This document shows, piece by piece, positions 24,865-33,747 of a stretch of 64,000 bases of DNA. The notes beneath the pieces were generated by a model. It was not told the DNA's origin, made no database searches, and saw nothing but the letters and a program-made list of their open reading frames with translations. Each line of letters begins with the position of its first letter. The first letter of the stretch is position 1. The position numbers and the translations under genes were made by a program. The stretch comes from Microcella daejeonensis (GTDB lineage: Bacteria; Actinomycetota; Actinomycetes; Actinomycetales; Microbacteriaceae). The stretch covers positions 1,178,001 through 1,242,000 of the forward strand of contig NZ_CP113089.1 of NCBI RefSeq assembly GCF_026625045.1, in the 5' to 3' direction.

Positions 24865-26256
24865 ATGATCGAGCCGGCCTCCGCGCACTCCGTGACGCTC
24901 GCCGACCTCGCCGCGGAATCACGCTTCGGCGTCGCCGTGATCACGGCGACCCCGGAGGCGCTTGCGCGATCCATCGCCTGGGTGCACGTCACCGAGGTCG
25001 TCGATCCGCGACCGCACGTGCGGGCGGACGAGCTGGTGTGCACGGTCGGCGCGGCGCTCGTCGATCCGCGCGAGGCGGCGCGGTTCGTGCAGGCGGTGCA
25101 GGATGCCGGCTGCGCCGGGGTGTGCCTCGGGCTCGGCGAGGTGCACACCGAGGTTCCGGCGGCGCTGGAGCGGGCGTGCCGTCGGCGAGGGGTGGCGCTG
25201 CTGTCGATGGCGCACGGGGTGCCGTTCCGGGCGCTGAGCGACGCGCTGCTGGAGGCGAGGCTGCAGGTGCCCGTCGCCGCCGACCCGGTGGGCCGGGTGA
25301 TGGAGCTGCTGCGGGCGGACGCCCCCGTCGCCGACATGCTCGCGCTCGCGGGCGACGAGCTCGCCGGGCGGCTGTCGATCGTGCAGCGCTCCGCGGCGGC
25401 GGTCACGGCCGGCGCGGTCGACCACGTGGAGGTCGACCTCGACGACGCCGAGCTGCTGCGGTGGGAGGGGGAGGGGGCTCCTCCGAACCCGGTGGTGCTC
25501 GAGCGCTTCGCGCGAGTCGTGCACATCGCGCGTCGCAGCGAGCTCGCGCAGGAGTCGAGCAGCCGACGCCGGGTCGGGCAGCTGATGACGCTCGTGGTGG
25601 AGGGCCTCGCGCATCCGGCCTCGCTGACGCCCGACCTCGACCGGGTCGGCCTCGACGCCGACCGCATCGCCGTGTCGGCGTGGCCCGAGGGCACGGGTGC
25701 ACTGGTCTCTCGGCTGCACTCGGGCGCCGTCGTCGCCGAGACGGCGCGGGACGTGCTCGTGCTGACACACGATGGCGGGCAGGCCCGCGAGATCTCCGAC
25801 CGGCTGCAGCTGGTGTTCGGCTACTCGAGCCCGCTGGCGCTCGCCGACCTCGCGCTGGGCATCGGCGAGGCGCGGGCCACGCTCATGCTCGCGCGGCGAC
25901 GCGGGAGCATCGCCGGGCCCGAGACGCTCGCGACGCTCGCCGCCCTGCTCGAGCAGCAGCCCCGCTCGCGCCTCGCGCCCTTCGTCACTCAGTTGATACG
26001 TCCACTGCTCGCCCCCGAGGTGCGGGGTGGTGACGAGCTGGTAAGCACTCTGCGCGTGTTCATCGAGCACCAGGGCTCGGTGGCGGCGACGGCGGCGGCG
26101 CAGTTCGTGCACGCGAACACCGTGCGCCATCGCCTCGCCCGCATCCGCGCGATCGTCGGCCGCGACCCGCTCGAGCACGAGGATCGCACCGACCTCGGCA
26201 TCGCCCTCTGGGCGCACGACCGCGCCGCCCGCCGGACGGAGTCGAGCGGGCAGTGA
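24865..26256 (+). CDS. PucR family transcriptional regulator
   Basis: A 463-residue regulator. The N-terminal PucR-type sensory domain covers residues ~8-130 (VTLADLAAE, WVHVTEVVDPRPHVRADELV). A middle, weakly conserved region follows. The C-terminal PucR helix-turn-helix (HTH_30, ~400-455) reads GSVAATAAAQFVHANTVRHR. Characterised members respond to purine-breakdown compounds, allantoin or amines. It is divergent from the permease-ureohydrolase operon and presumably controls it. TAATCT six bases upstream of the ATG indicates a leaderless transcript embedded in a palindrome. Confidence 0.88.
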   Translation: MIEPASAHSVTLADLAAESRFGVAVITATPEALARSIAWVHVTEVVDPRPHVRADELVCTVGAALVDPREAARFVQAVQDAGCAGVCLGLGEVHTEVPAALERACRRRGVALLSMAHGVPFRALSDALLEARLQVPVAADPVGRVMELLRADAPVADMLALAGDELAGRLSIVQRSAAAVTAGAVDHVEVDLDDAELLRWEGEGAPPNPVVLERFARVVHIARRSELAQESSSRRRVGQLMTLVVEGLAHPASLTPDLDRVGLDADRIAVSAWPEGTGALVSRLHSGAVVAETARDVLVLTHDGGQAREISDRLQLVFGYSSPLALADLALGIGEARATLMLARRRGSIAGPETLATLAALLEQQPRSRLAPFVTQLIRPLLAPEVRGGDELVSTLRVFIEHQGSVAATAAAQFVHANTVRHRLARIRAIVGRDPLEHEDRTDLGIALWAHDRAARRTESSGQ

Positions 26257-26358
26257 GCTCGGAGGGGCCGTCCGCAGCCTGGGACGACACGCGACGAATT
26301 CGCGAGGATTCATCGCGCGTTCATGTCTTTGCCGGTCGCCGTTGGGTACGCTTCAGCC

Positions 26359-26658
26359 ATGGAATGGTGGGGGTGGGCGCTCGTCTCGCTGGGCGCGCTC
26401 GCCCTCGTGACCCTCGCGCACCGCCTCGGCTGGATCGACCTCAGCGACAAGTCGCGCCGCGGTGGCGGCGGCCCCGGAGTGCTCGGCATCGGCGACGAGG
26501 TCTTCCACCCCACCCGCCACGAGGCGCAGGTCGAGCTCGACCGCCAGACCTCGCTGCCGGCCCCCGCCTCCGTTCCGGGCGACGGCCCGTTGGGCATCGT
26601 GGATGCTCCCGCCGACGAGCACGGATACGCCGGGCGCCTCCGCATCCAGGTCGACTAG
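26359..26658 (+). CDS. hypothetical single-pass membrane protein
   Basis: A 99-residue protein with one N-terminal hydrophobic helix (WWGWALVSLGALALVTLAH) and a soluble Gly/Pro/Asp-rich remainder (RRGGGGPGVLGIGDEVFHP). I know no function; similar small proteins are common in Microbacteriaceae. The ATG is chosen because TACGCT stands six bases upstream (leaderless pattern); an in-frame ATG 36 bases earlier is the alternative. Composition is typical of the genome. It marks the last high-GC gene before the island. Confidence 0.65.
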   Translation: MEWWGWALVSLGALALVTLAHRLGWIDLSDKSRRGGGGPGVLGIGDEVFHPTRHEAQVELDRQTSLPAPASVPGDGPLGIVDAPADEHGYAGRLRIQVD

Positions 26659-26867
26659 CCAATTCGCTCGGTGGCCGACTCGCTCGATGATGCCCGGAGA
26701 CTTCTGATCGCGATGAGCGCATACGTGTTCATCGAGGCGGTGGTCTGGCCCTCGCCGAAGGCGACCGCCTTGGATTCAACAGGTTGCGCAGTCTAGGTAT
26801 TTCGAACTTCTATGATGCAGCCAGGTGTTGACGCGGGTCGGCGCACGCTGAGACAGGGCGGTGAAAC

Positions 26868-27401
26868 GTGGATGAGGAACTCAAGCAAGAGATCCTTTAT
26901 GGTCGAGACCACGATCGCGCCCGTGTGTTCATCAGTTCCAGAATGAACAAGACCCTGGATAACGAGCGCAGAGCGGCCGCAGACGCGGTAGACCGAGTTT
27001 CCGGCCACAAGGCTTGGTGGTGGGAACAAGACGCACCGATAGGGGTGCTGCATTCATGGAACGAGTGCATCGGATTTGCGCGTACCAGTACCGGACTCAT
27101 CCTTCTGGTCGCAGGCGAGCTATCTGCCATCGTGTACGCGGAATACCAGGCCGCTCGAGACGGTGGCGCTGATCGCTACATCCTGGTCCGCGAGACAGAC
27201 GATCTCCCCCCTGAGGTCGCGGGGTTCATCAAGGAACAGCAAAAAACAGAGGCTGTGACGAGAAATTTTAGGAACATCGACGAGCTCCAGACGCACATCC
27301 ATCAGGCGCTAACGCGCTCCCTCGTCCGTGCCCTGAACGAACAGGTTGTTGCTCGCCGAGGAGCTGGCCGTCGGACGTCGAAGCGGTTCGGGAGGCGCTG
27401 A
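26868..27401 (+). CDS. DUF4062-like (TIR-related fold) protein, candidate defence component
   Basis: A 177-residue protein. Residues ~17-120 match my picture of the DUF4062 domain: RARVFISSRMNKTLDNERRA, then GHKAWWWEQDAPIG, CIGFARTSTGLILLVAG and the acidic motif AEYQAARDGG, followed by YILVRETDD. DUF4062 occurs in NLR-like and other immune proteins and is thought to have a TIR/nucleosidase-like Rossmann fold; the glutamate in AEYQAA would be a candidate catalytic residue (inference). The C-terminus is basic (RRGAGRRTSKRFGRR). The start is GTG; TATGAT at 26811 could be a -10 box. Its stop overlaps the next ATG by one base (TGATG), so the two proteins are probably a pair. GC content is visibly lower than in flanking genes. 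Confidence 0.7.
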   Translation: MDEELKQEILYGRDHDRARVFISSRMNKTLDNERRAAADAVDRVSGHKAWWWEQDAPIGVLHSWNECIGFARTSTGLILLVAGELSAIVYAEYQAARDGGADRYILVRETDDLPPEVAGFIKEQQKTEAVTRNFRNIDELQTHIHQALTRSLVRALNEQVVARRGAGRRTSKRFGRR

Positions 27402-29917
27402 TGGTTGAACCAACCGGACAGGTTTTCCTTGCTGAGGACTGGCGAGACCGCGAAGACGGGCTACAGCTCGTTGTTGAGGCACTGCTCTCCGCATACAGAT
27501 ATGACGACATCCCCGGGCTGATCAACTTCGTCGACATCGGCCATGAGCTCAGTTTCCACGGCCTCGAGTTCGCGGCAGCAACCATCGCTCACGCGGCAGC
27601 GCAGAAACTCTTGGGCAACGAGCTCGTAGACCTCGTCCCCGAGGACTTCACCAATCCCGGAGCGCTTCCTGAACTTGCCCGTGAGCTGGCGGACCGCGCT
27701 CCAGACAGCGATCTCTACGGAAGACTGCTCGGGCTGATCGCCGACATCTATCGTCATGTCGGGATGAGCGAGCGAGCAATCCAAGCTTACAAAGACGCGG
27801 CTGCGATGTTCGACCGTCTCGGTCGGCTGGCGCCCGCTGCCACAGCGCGTCAAAGCCTTGGCGCATTGCACTTCTACCTCGGCGACCTCGACCAGGCTGA
27901 AGAACTCACCAAGCAAGCTGAAGTGATCTTCACCAAGCTGTCCGATCGGCAGGGCCTTGTCGAAGTTCGACTCAACCAGGTCGAATACGCACTACAACGC
28001 GAAGATGTCGCGCAGGCGACCTCGTTGCTCGACTCAGTCGCAACGCCCATTAGTGAACTCCGAGACGGCCATCTGTCGGCGTCCTGGCGCGCGCATTCGG
28101 CGCTCGTTGACATTCAGCAAGGTGAGGTTGATGCCGCCCGCGAGAAGCTGCTGGCAGCTTTGCGAAGCTGCCGCCGCCGCCAAGACCTTGAACTCGAGGT
28201 GGTCGTTCTCCAAAACCTCGCAAAGCTGACGCGTGATACCAGAGGACCATCTGCCTCACTTCGCTGGGCGCGACAAGCATTGCTGGTAGCTCAACGCCTT
28301 AAGGAGCGCGATCGAGAACAGTCGCTTGCCCGCTCCTTAGCCGTCGACCTCATCGACACGGGGAAATTCGAGGAGGCAATCGAGCTGCTGCAGCGAACTG
28401 TAGAGATCAACATCGAGCTCGATAGCCCGCTCGACGCAGCACAAGCTCAAGCAGACCTCGGCGCTGCGTTGCTCTCGAAGGCACTTGGAGTGGCGGAAAC
28501 AAATGCTGACATTTTGGCGATCCGGGAACGTGACCACCTACTGGAGCAGGGGATAGTGACACTCACGGGCGCCTTTGAAAAGCTGGACCAGTTCGAGGAC
28601 TACGAGTGGGCAACTCGCTGCGCTGGCAACCTCCGGATCGCCTGGACTGCTCAAGATCGCGCAGATTTCGGTGTCGGCTATCTCGAGCGTTACGCTGAAA
28701 AGGCCCGTGTGAGGGCGCCGACTTACTCCGCATCGCTCCTGCGGATCGCAGCATTCCTTGGGCTTACCGCCAAGAGAGATATGTCATGGGCGATCATGCG
28801 GCTCCAGGAGGCCGCCGAAGCATCGAGCTCTGATCCTGTAGATCGGGCATGGCAACTCGTTGCGGACGCCTCGAGGATCAACAGCTCATACAACGAGCTT
28901 GAGGGTGCACTCGCCATCTACGACAAAGCCCTCGATACGCTTCGCCATTCATCTGACCAGATCGGCTACGCCAACGTGCTCAACGACTCCGCGCTGATCG
29001 CTGCTGCCCTCGATCACCTTGACGACGCACGTATCCGGCTTCACGAAGTCGAAAGTCTGGCGATCAAATCGGGGAATCGGGCTCTAGACGCGCTCGCCAA
29101 GGGGAACCTCGGCGAGCTTTCTCTCCGCGGAAACCAGCAGGAAATCGGCAGAGAGTATTTGACCGCCGCAGCCACACTGGCAGCAGCGGTGGGCGACGTC
29201 GAAGGTGCGTCCACGGCCTGGAGTTCGATCGCGAACAGTCTCGTAAACAGTGATGAGGGGCTAGATCTAGCCAAGGAAGCGGCCGCCAATGCGGCCGAAT
29301 ACGCCGAACAATCAGGCTCCACCGACGCGAATGCCCGATCGACTAGCGCACTAGCCAGCATCCGTTTCGCTGAAGGCGACTATCTCGAGGCGTTTGAGCT
29401 CTGGCGCGATGCGAGCCGCTCCGGTCCTGCAGAGAAGAGCGCGACTTACCAAGGTTTCGCGCTGGATGCGCTAGCCCACGGCGGTGATTGGACGCGCTAC
29501 AGCCGCGAGCTAGATAAGTTCACCCGCGCGGCTCAACGATCCGGGACACAGATGGAGTTCGGGGAGGAACTCTGGACTTCTGCCATGACCTGGTTGCGCA
29601 CACAATCAGCCCGACGAGCAGCCAAACCACTGTCATATTCCGTTCTTCTCGCGGCAGAGGGGTACACCAAGCGCGATAAGAACCCTCTCGATGAAAGCCA
29701 GGTCGCGAAGGACATGTCGGCGCTCGTTTCGACGGCCAAGACATTTGCTGCCGCCCACACGTTCATGGAGTTGGAAGATGTCCCGCCCGCACTCCGCGAC
29801 GCGCTCAACCGTCACATGACTGCCCAGATGGCGAAAATCGTTGGGCTATCGGACGCGGAAATGCTCATGGCACAGGTGGCCGAAGTGGGCCGGTGGCGCG
29901 ACGAGCCATTGAGCTAG
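27401..29917 (+). CDS. large TPR-repeat protein, partner of the DUF4062-like protein
   Basis: An 838-residue, almost entirely helical protein made of tetratricopeptide-like repeats. Clear units include AIQAYKDAAAMFDRLGRLAP (~126), LGALHFYLGDLDQAEELTKQ (~150), the stretch at ~255-345 (ALLVAQRLKERDREQSLA, KFEEAIELLQRTVEINIELD), LEGALAIYDKALDTLRHS (~500) and ALAKGNLGELSLRGNQQEIG (~565). There is no NTPase, signal peptide or membrane segment. The ATG overlaps the preceding stop. A solenoid coupled to a TIR-like protein suggests sensing or scaffolding for an effector. The codon use includes many A/T-ending codons, unlike the rest of the window, which points to horizontal acquisition. Confidence 0.75.
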   Translation: MVEPTGQVFLAEDWRDREDGLQLVVEALLSAYRYDDIPGLINFVDIGHELSFHGLEFAAATIAHAAAQKLLGNELVDLVPEDFTNPGALPELARELADRAPDSDLYGRLLGLIADIYRHVGMSERAIQAYKDAAAMFDRLGRLAPAATARQSLGALHFYLGDLDQAEELTKQAEVIFTKLSDRQGLVEVRLNQVEYALQREDVAQATSLLDSVATPISELRDGHLSASWRAHSALVDIQQGEVDAAREKLLAALRSCRRRQDLELEVVVLQNLAKLTRDTRGPSASLRWARQALLVAQRLKERDREQSLARSLAVDLIDTGKFEEAIELLQRTVEINIELDSPLDAAQAQADLGAALLSKALGVAETNADILAIRERDHLLEQGIVTLTGAFEKLDQFEDYEWATRCAGNLRIAWTAQDRADFGVGYLERYAEKARVRAPTYSASLLRIAAFLGLTAKRDMSWAIMRLQEAAEASSSDPVDRAWQLVADASRINSSYNELEGALAIYDKALDTLRHSSDQIGYANVLNDSALIAAALDHLDDARIRLHEVESLAIKSGNRALDALAKGNLGELSLRGNQQEIGREYLTAAATLAAAVGDVEGASTAWSSIANSLVNSDEGLDLAKEAAANAAEYAEQSGSTDANARSTSALASIRFAEGDYLEAFELWRDASRSGPAEKSATYQGFALDALAHGGDWTRYSRELDKFTRAAQRSGTQMEFGEELWTSAMTWLRTQSARRAAKPLSYSVLLAAEGYTKRDKNPLDESQVAKDMSALVSTAKTFAAAHTFMELEDVPPALRDALNRHMTAQMAKIVGLSDAEMLMAQVAEVGRWRDEPLS

Positions 29918-30066
29918 AGGGCAATCAGCGAATTCTCACCAAATGCCAAACAAGTGATCACTCGATACCTCCCTACAGCTACCAGACAGCCACAACCGCC
30001 ACCGGCACTCTTTCTGAAATCGCCAATCCACTGTCCCCTTCAGCGCTGTACTCTCAGGTTGTGCCG

Positions 30067-31539
30067 ATGAGCATCGACTTAGATCGCCTGCGCGCGTTGC
30101 TGGCGCGCGGCGCAGAGTCGGACGATCTCGATTTCAAGGCAACGTGGCATCCGGGGCATAAAGCCGACCTCACCGAGCTCTGCAAGGATATTGCTGCGAT
30201 GGAGTCTCTCCCCGGCGGGGGCTACATAGTTGTTGGCGCCGACGATCGCGGATTGCCGAGTGGCCTATTTGCACCTGAAGCCGTTCGCGACTTCGATGAG
30301 CAGAAGATTCGGTCGAAAGTCGCCGCTGTCCTAGGCGAACCCATCGACCTAAGCGCAGCTCTCCACCGCGTGGAGTGCAACGACTTTCTACTGATCGGCG
30401 TGGGCCCGAACTTGGACGGCATGCGGATCATGTCGAAAGATGGCGAGTACGGGGACAAAACCGTCTGGCGTGCCGGTGACGTATTCGTGCGTCGCGGTAC
30501 CTCTAGCGTTCGATGGAATCAGCACGAAGCCCGCGGGATCATGGAGCGAGTCATCGCGATCCGCAAAGAGGAATGGCGCCGAGACATCTTCGAGACGATC
30601 CGCGTCGCAACCCCCGTGTTTGAGCCGGGTGGGTTCGTCAACGTGAACGTCGAGATGCCGGCTGAGTCGTTCGGCGCGGCAGTCACTGAGCTGATCCGCC
30701 GCGATGACGAAGTCGGCCTTGATCTCCTCCTGCGGAAGACGATCGGCAACGCCGTCACTGTCATTGATGCCGCCACGGGAAAGGACGCGAGGGCTGTCGC
30801 GTCTGAACTAGGTGCTCAGCTCGATCGGCTCGATATAGTCGCTGGGCTTTCCGCGCGCTACTCAGCGAGCACGACTTTCTCCCGAGCGGTCGAGGGCTAC
30901 CGGGTTATCTACGAAGCCGCCGATGAAGACTTCCTAAGTCAGCCGCGCCGGTTCCCGCTCGGCCACAGGGAAGTCCTGATGCACCTCTACGCCCTTGGCG
31001 CTGTTCTCGTGCAAGAGAAACAGTGGGAGCACCTCGCGGACCTGGTCCGCCTCACTCCCATCAGCACACACGATGGCTACTGGAAGTCACTGTTTCGAAA
31101 GGCCGAAGTCATGGTCGCCCGAGCCGGATTGCTGAAGGAGGAGGAAGGCGCCCGAAGCGGCGTCATCGAGGCGGCCAAACCCGTAGCTGCCCACCTTTTC
31201 GACCTGTTGGGCGACGGTCAAACGCGAGACCTTACCAATCTCCTGGTCGAGTTCGACGTTTACCGGGGCATCGCTAGCGCCGGCAAAGACGAAAACGTCA
31301 AGCTCGGCGCGTACACAAATTTCGCCCTCTACTACGCGGGCAGGGCTGAGCCCGCGTTCCTCACCCTGCTCGACGACCCCGTCGCGCGCGCCGCACTCTT
31401 TTCCGGCACCGACACCGAGCTCGCGGCCGTCTACCGGCACATGAACACCGCGGCGATACGCGAAGCCTTCGCCTTCAACGGCTGGGACGGCTTCGAGAAT
31501 CCACGCCTCGTGTCCTTTGCCGGAGCAGCAGAAAACTAA
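30067..31539 (+). CDS. Schlafen AlbA_2-domain protein
   Basis: A 490-residue protein. Residues ~10-140 fit the AlbA_2/Schlafen-like domain: ESDDLDFKATW (the ExxxxExK-type start), LTELCKDIAAMESLPGGGYI, VVGADDRGLPSG. A beta-rich stretch continues to ~150. The C-terminal ~330 residues are helical and unrecognised. AlbA_2 proteins bind nucleic acid and recur in phage-defence islands and as regulators. It lies 149 bases after the TPR gene on the same strand, with TACTCT (30049) as a likely own -10 box. A GTG two codons upstream, six bases from TACTCT, could be the true leaderless start. Membership in the same system as the upstream pair is inferred only from position. Confidence 0.72.
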   Translation: MSIDLDRLRALLARGAESDDLDFKATWHPGHKADLTELCKDIAAMESLPGGGYIVVGADDRGLPSGLFAPEAVRDFDEQKIRSKVAAVLGEPIDLSAALHRVECNDFLLIGVGPNLDGMRIMSKDGEYGDKTVWRAGDVFVRRGTSSVRWNQHEARGIMERVIAIRKEEWRRDIFETIRVATPVFEPGGFVNVNVEMPAESFGAAVTELIRRDDEVGLDLLLRKTIGNAVTVIDAATGKDARAVASELGAQLDRLDIVAGLSARYSASTTFSRAVEGYRVIYEAADEDFLSQPRRFPLGHREVLMHLYALGAVLVQEKQWEHLADLVRLTPISTHDGYWKSLFRKAEVMVARAGLLKEEEGARSGVIEAAKPVAAHLFDLLGDGQTRDLTNLLVEFDVYRGIASAGKDENVKLGAYTNFALYYAGRAEPAFLTLLDDPVARAALFSGTDTELAAVYRHMNTAAIREAFAFNGWDGFENPRLVSFAGAAEN

Positions 31540-32397
31540 TGCGGGCCCCGGTCCTGGGCGCGGCATTGCGCAATGGGCCAGAGTCTCCCGCAAACTTGAG
31601 AACCATCAGCGACCGCTCGTGGAGGACGACGATGTCGGACGCGCCCAACCCTGCACGGCCAAGTCTCCCGCAACAGGCTCGAGCTTAGGTCGCGATAGCG
31701 ATCGCGAATCAATAGACAGCGTTCGGTGAGTTGTCACATGGTCGGGATGGGGTGGGCGCGCTGTGGTCGCATCAGGGTGATCACTTGCGAACGCACAACG
31801 GGAACTATCTGTGATCACCGCAGGGGTCGCTCTCGAGCTGCGCACGGGGTCGGGCGAGACGCTCGTGTTTATGTTGATAGGTGAGATGCGCCGGCGAATC
31901 TCGTTTCCCTCGCCGCTGACCGCGATGTCGATGCCCTCCCGGAGGCTCCGTGACTGTGATCGCGGCCCGCGGCAGTCTGGTTGACCCGGAGGCCGTCCCG
32001 ATCGCCGCGCCGCACATAAATCTCAGAACTGCGGACCTGCTTCTGGGCGTCGCCCATCACACGTACCGCGCCTGGGCAGCGATTCGGGCTAGCGTGCAAG
32101 CAGATGGCGAAGAAGCAGCTAGAGCACAGGTCGCGAAACTGCTTTGGGAACATCGCCTCCCGGCAAGTCAAGTGAGGGAGTGACTCGGCCGGGAGCCGAT
32201 CCGAGGGATCTGAGGATGCAGGATCGCTACGGCTTAGTGAGCCGCGGGACGATGGTGGATTAAGGATGTAGAGGATTGGCGGCGTCGACGCGTGCCGCCG
32301 TGGCGCGCACCTTGCGTTGCGATCGGTGGCGTTGGGAATCCGCGATGACATCACCCATCCGCGGGGAAACACGGAGCTGCCGACCGTGCAGCCCAAT
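31540..32397. other. 858-base gap between convergent island genes
   Basis: This stretch lies between the AlbA_2 gene and the RelA/SpoT-HEPN gene. It contains two direct copies of AGTCTCCCGCAA (31578, 31662 regions). It also has a 9-base inverted repeat, GGTGATCAC (31776-31784) and GTGATCACC (31811-31819), a doubtful ORF at 31950-32183, and a single CATCCGCGGGGAAACAC stretch that is not part of an array. It looks like decayed mobile or recombination-scarred DNA; nothing else is recognisable. Confidence 0.5.
31950..32183 (+). CDS. doubtful small ORF in island gap
   Basis: A 77-residue frame beginning with GTG four bases after GGAGG. The product (RTADLLLGVAHHTYRAWAAI; AKLLWEHRLPASQVRE) has plausible helical composition but matches no family I know. 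It could be the end of a decayed gene. Included only because a ribosome-binding site is present. Confidence 0.25.
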   Translation: MTVIAARGSLVDPEAVPIAAPHINLRTADLLLGVAHHTYRAWAAIRASVQADGEEAARAQVAKLLWEHRLPASQVRE

Positions 32398-33747
32398 CTA
32401 GCGTCCGTCAGCCTTACGTTTGATGGTTCGCGTCAACCCGCGCAGCCACGCAGCCGCTTCGCTGATTCGCGCCGGAGGGGTGTCCGTTGCCCTCCCGTGA
32501 ATAACTCGATTACGCAATTCGCGCATCGTGTTCAGCTCCGTGAATTGCTCGGGCGTGATGAGTTCTCGTGCAAGAAGCTCCCGAAACAGCATAGGCAGCG
32601 GTGGCAACCTTGCCTCGCCAGATTGCGTGAGGTCCTTAAGTAGTGTCTCTAGTAGCACCCAAGCGACGACGAACTCACCAAGAGCCAATGTCTGTGGTGC
32701 GTCAGCTTTCGAACTCGCGACAGTGGCCTGTCGACGATTCGATGGGTGACGTGTTGCTGACATGGCTCGCAGATACGCGCTGTAGCGGGACTCGTTGCCA
32801 GACAACATCAGATCCGCAAGTTGTGCGGCGACTGGCCGGTGCTCCAGGTCTTGCTCAAGCAAATCGAGATAGGGCTCGACAGAAGAAGCGGTCGCGGAGT
32901 GTTGCTCAGCAAGATAATCGAAGAGCACGTCTACCTTGCCCAGGGTCGCGTCAGTGAGATCCACGTCCCGAGCCGATAGCCGGGAGCGGAGGAATTCAGC
33001 CAGTTCGTAATGGTTGCGGAACGGCGTCTCGGCCATCGTTACTCGCGCGTCTCCGGCCTTCTGGAGCTGTTCGAGCGCAATTTCGCCGGCAAGCACGAGT
33101 CCATTGAGTTGGTCAAGAAGTGCGTACTCCGACGGCGACAGCTCGCCCTCAAGGGGCTTGTACACGAGGTCATGCTCGACCTCCGACCAGGCATGCATGA
33201 GCACCGAAGCCATCTGGATTTCAACTAGAGCTGACCCGTAGCGATCTTGCCCTGGGCTTAGACGCGAGTCAGGAATGAGCGCTCGGAAATGCCGAGCGCC
33301 GTAGCCTGAGAATCGCTGGACGTGAGCCAACTCGCCGGGCGAAGCTGGCTGATCCCCTTTGGCAGTGATCGTCGCAGACGCGCTCAGCCTCGAGCGAGCG
33401 AACACCTCATCGCGTGGGAAGCGCTTATCCTGCTGCACATCGAGCGTTGCTCGGATGACTCGCTCCGCCTCTTCCATCTGGCCGGGGAAGTACAGCGCCA
33501 CCCGAACTCCGGCGAGATCAACGATGTCCTTTTGGATCTGAACAACAGACGTGTAGGTGTTCTCGCGATTGCGTGCGTGCAGCTTGTCGGCCAGACGGTC
33601 AACCGACTTGGCCCGACTCGTGACGATGGCGCGCAAGCCCGAGCTCGCGAGCGCTGACTCCAGCAAGCCTCGAGCAATGCGCGCCGACGCATCCCAAAAG
33701 TCGAACTGCCGCTCGTACTCGCTTACGAAGTCGTCAATGACACCCAC
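32398..33747 (-). CDS. RelA/SpoT nucleotidyltransferase domain fused to C-terminal HEPN-like domain
   Basis: A 449-residue protein. Residues ~40-200 are a RelA/SpoT synthetase-type domain: DLAGVRVALY (77-86), FSGYGARHFRALI (146-158, the GYxxxH motif), ALVEIQMASVLMHAWSEVEH (173-192) then DLVYK. There is no HD hydrolase, TGS or ACT domain. After a helical linker, residues ~350-440 look like a HEPN/MAE_28990-type domain with VVAWVLLETLLKDL and the RNase motif R-N-x3-H in LRNRVIHG (R412, N413, H417). Such pairings suggest a toxin or abortive-infection effector using (p)ppGpp-like or pyrophosphate chemistry plus RNA cleavage. The start is GTG with AGGGGCGG upstream. It is antiparallel to the other island genes. 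Confidence 0.78.
   Translation of the reverse strand: MGVIDDFVSEYERQFDFWDASARIARGLLESALASSGLRAIVTSRAKSVDRLADKLHARNRENTYTSVVQIQKDIVDLAGVRVALYFPGQMEEAERVIRATLDVQQDKRFPRDEVFARSRLSASATITAKGDQPASPGELAHVQRFSGYGARHFRALIPDSRLSPGQDRYGSALVEIQMASVLMHAWSEVEHDLVYKPLEGELSPSEYALLDQLNGLVLAGEIALEQLQKAGDARVTMAETPFRNHYELAEFLRSRLSARDVDLTDATLGKVDVLFDYLAEQHSATASSVEPYLDLLEQDLEHRPVAAQLADLMLSGNESRYSAYLRAMSATRHPSNRRQATVASSKADAPQTLALGEFVVAWVLLETLLKDLTQSGEARLPPLPMLFRELLARELITPEQFTELNTMRELRNRVIHGRATDTPPARISEAAAWLRGLTRTIKRKADGR

Noticed and set aside
26323..26358. Longer start for the 99-residue membrane protein
   Set aside because: It would place the start codon upstream of the TACGCT -10 box, and no ribosome-binding site is visible.
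32345..32375. CATCCGCGGGGAAACAC resembling part of a type I-E CRISPR repeat
   Set aside because: It occurs once, with no regularly spaced copies and no cas genes in the window.
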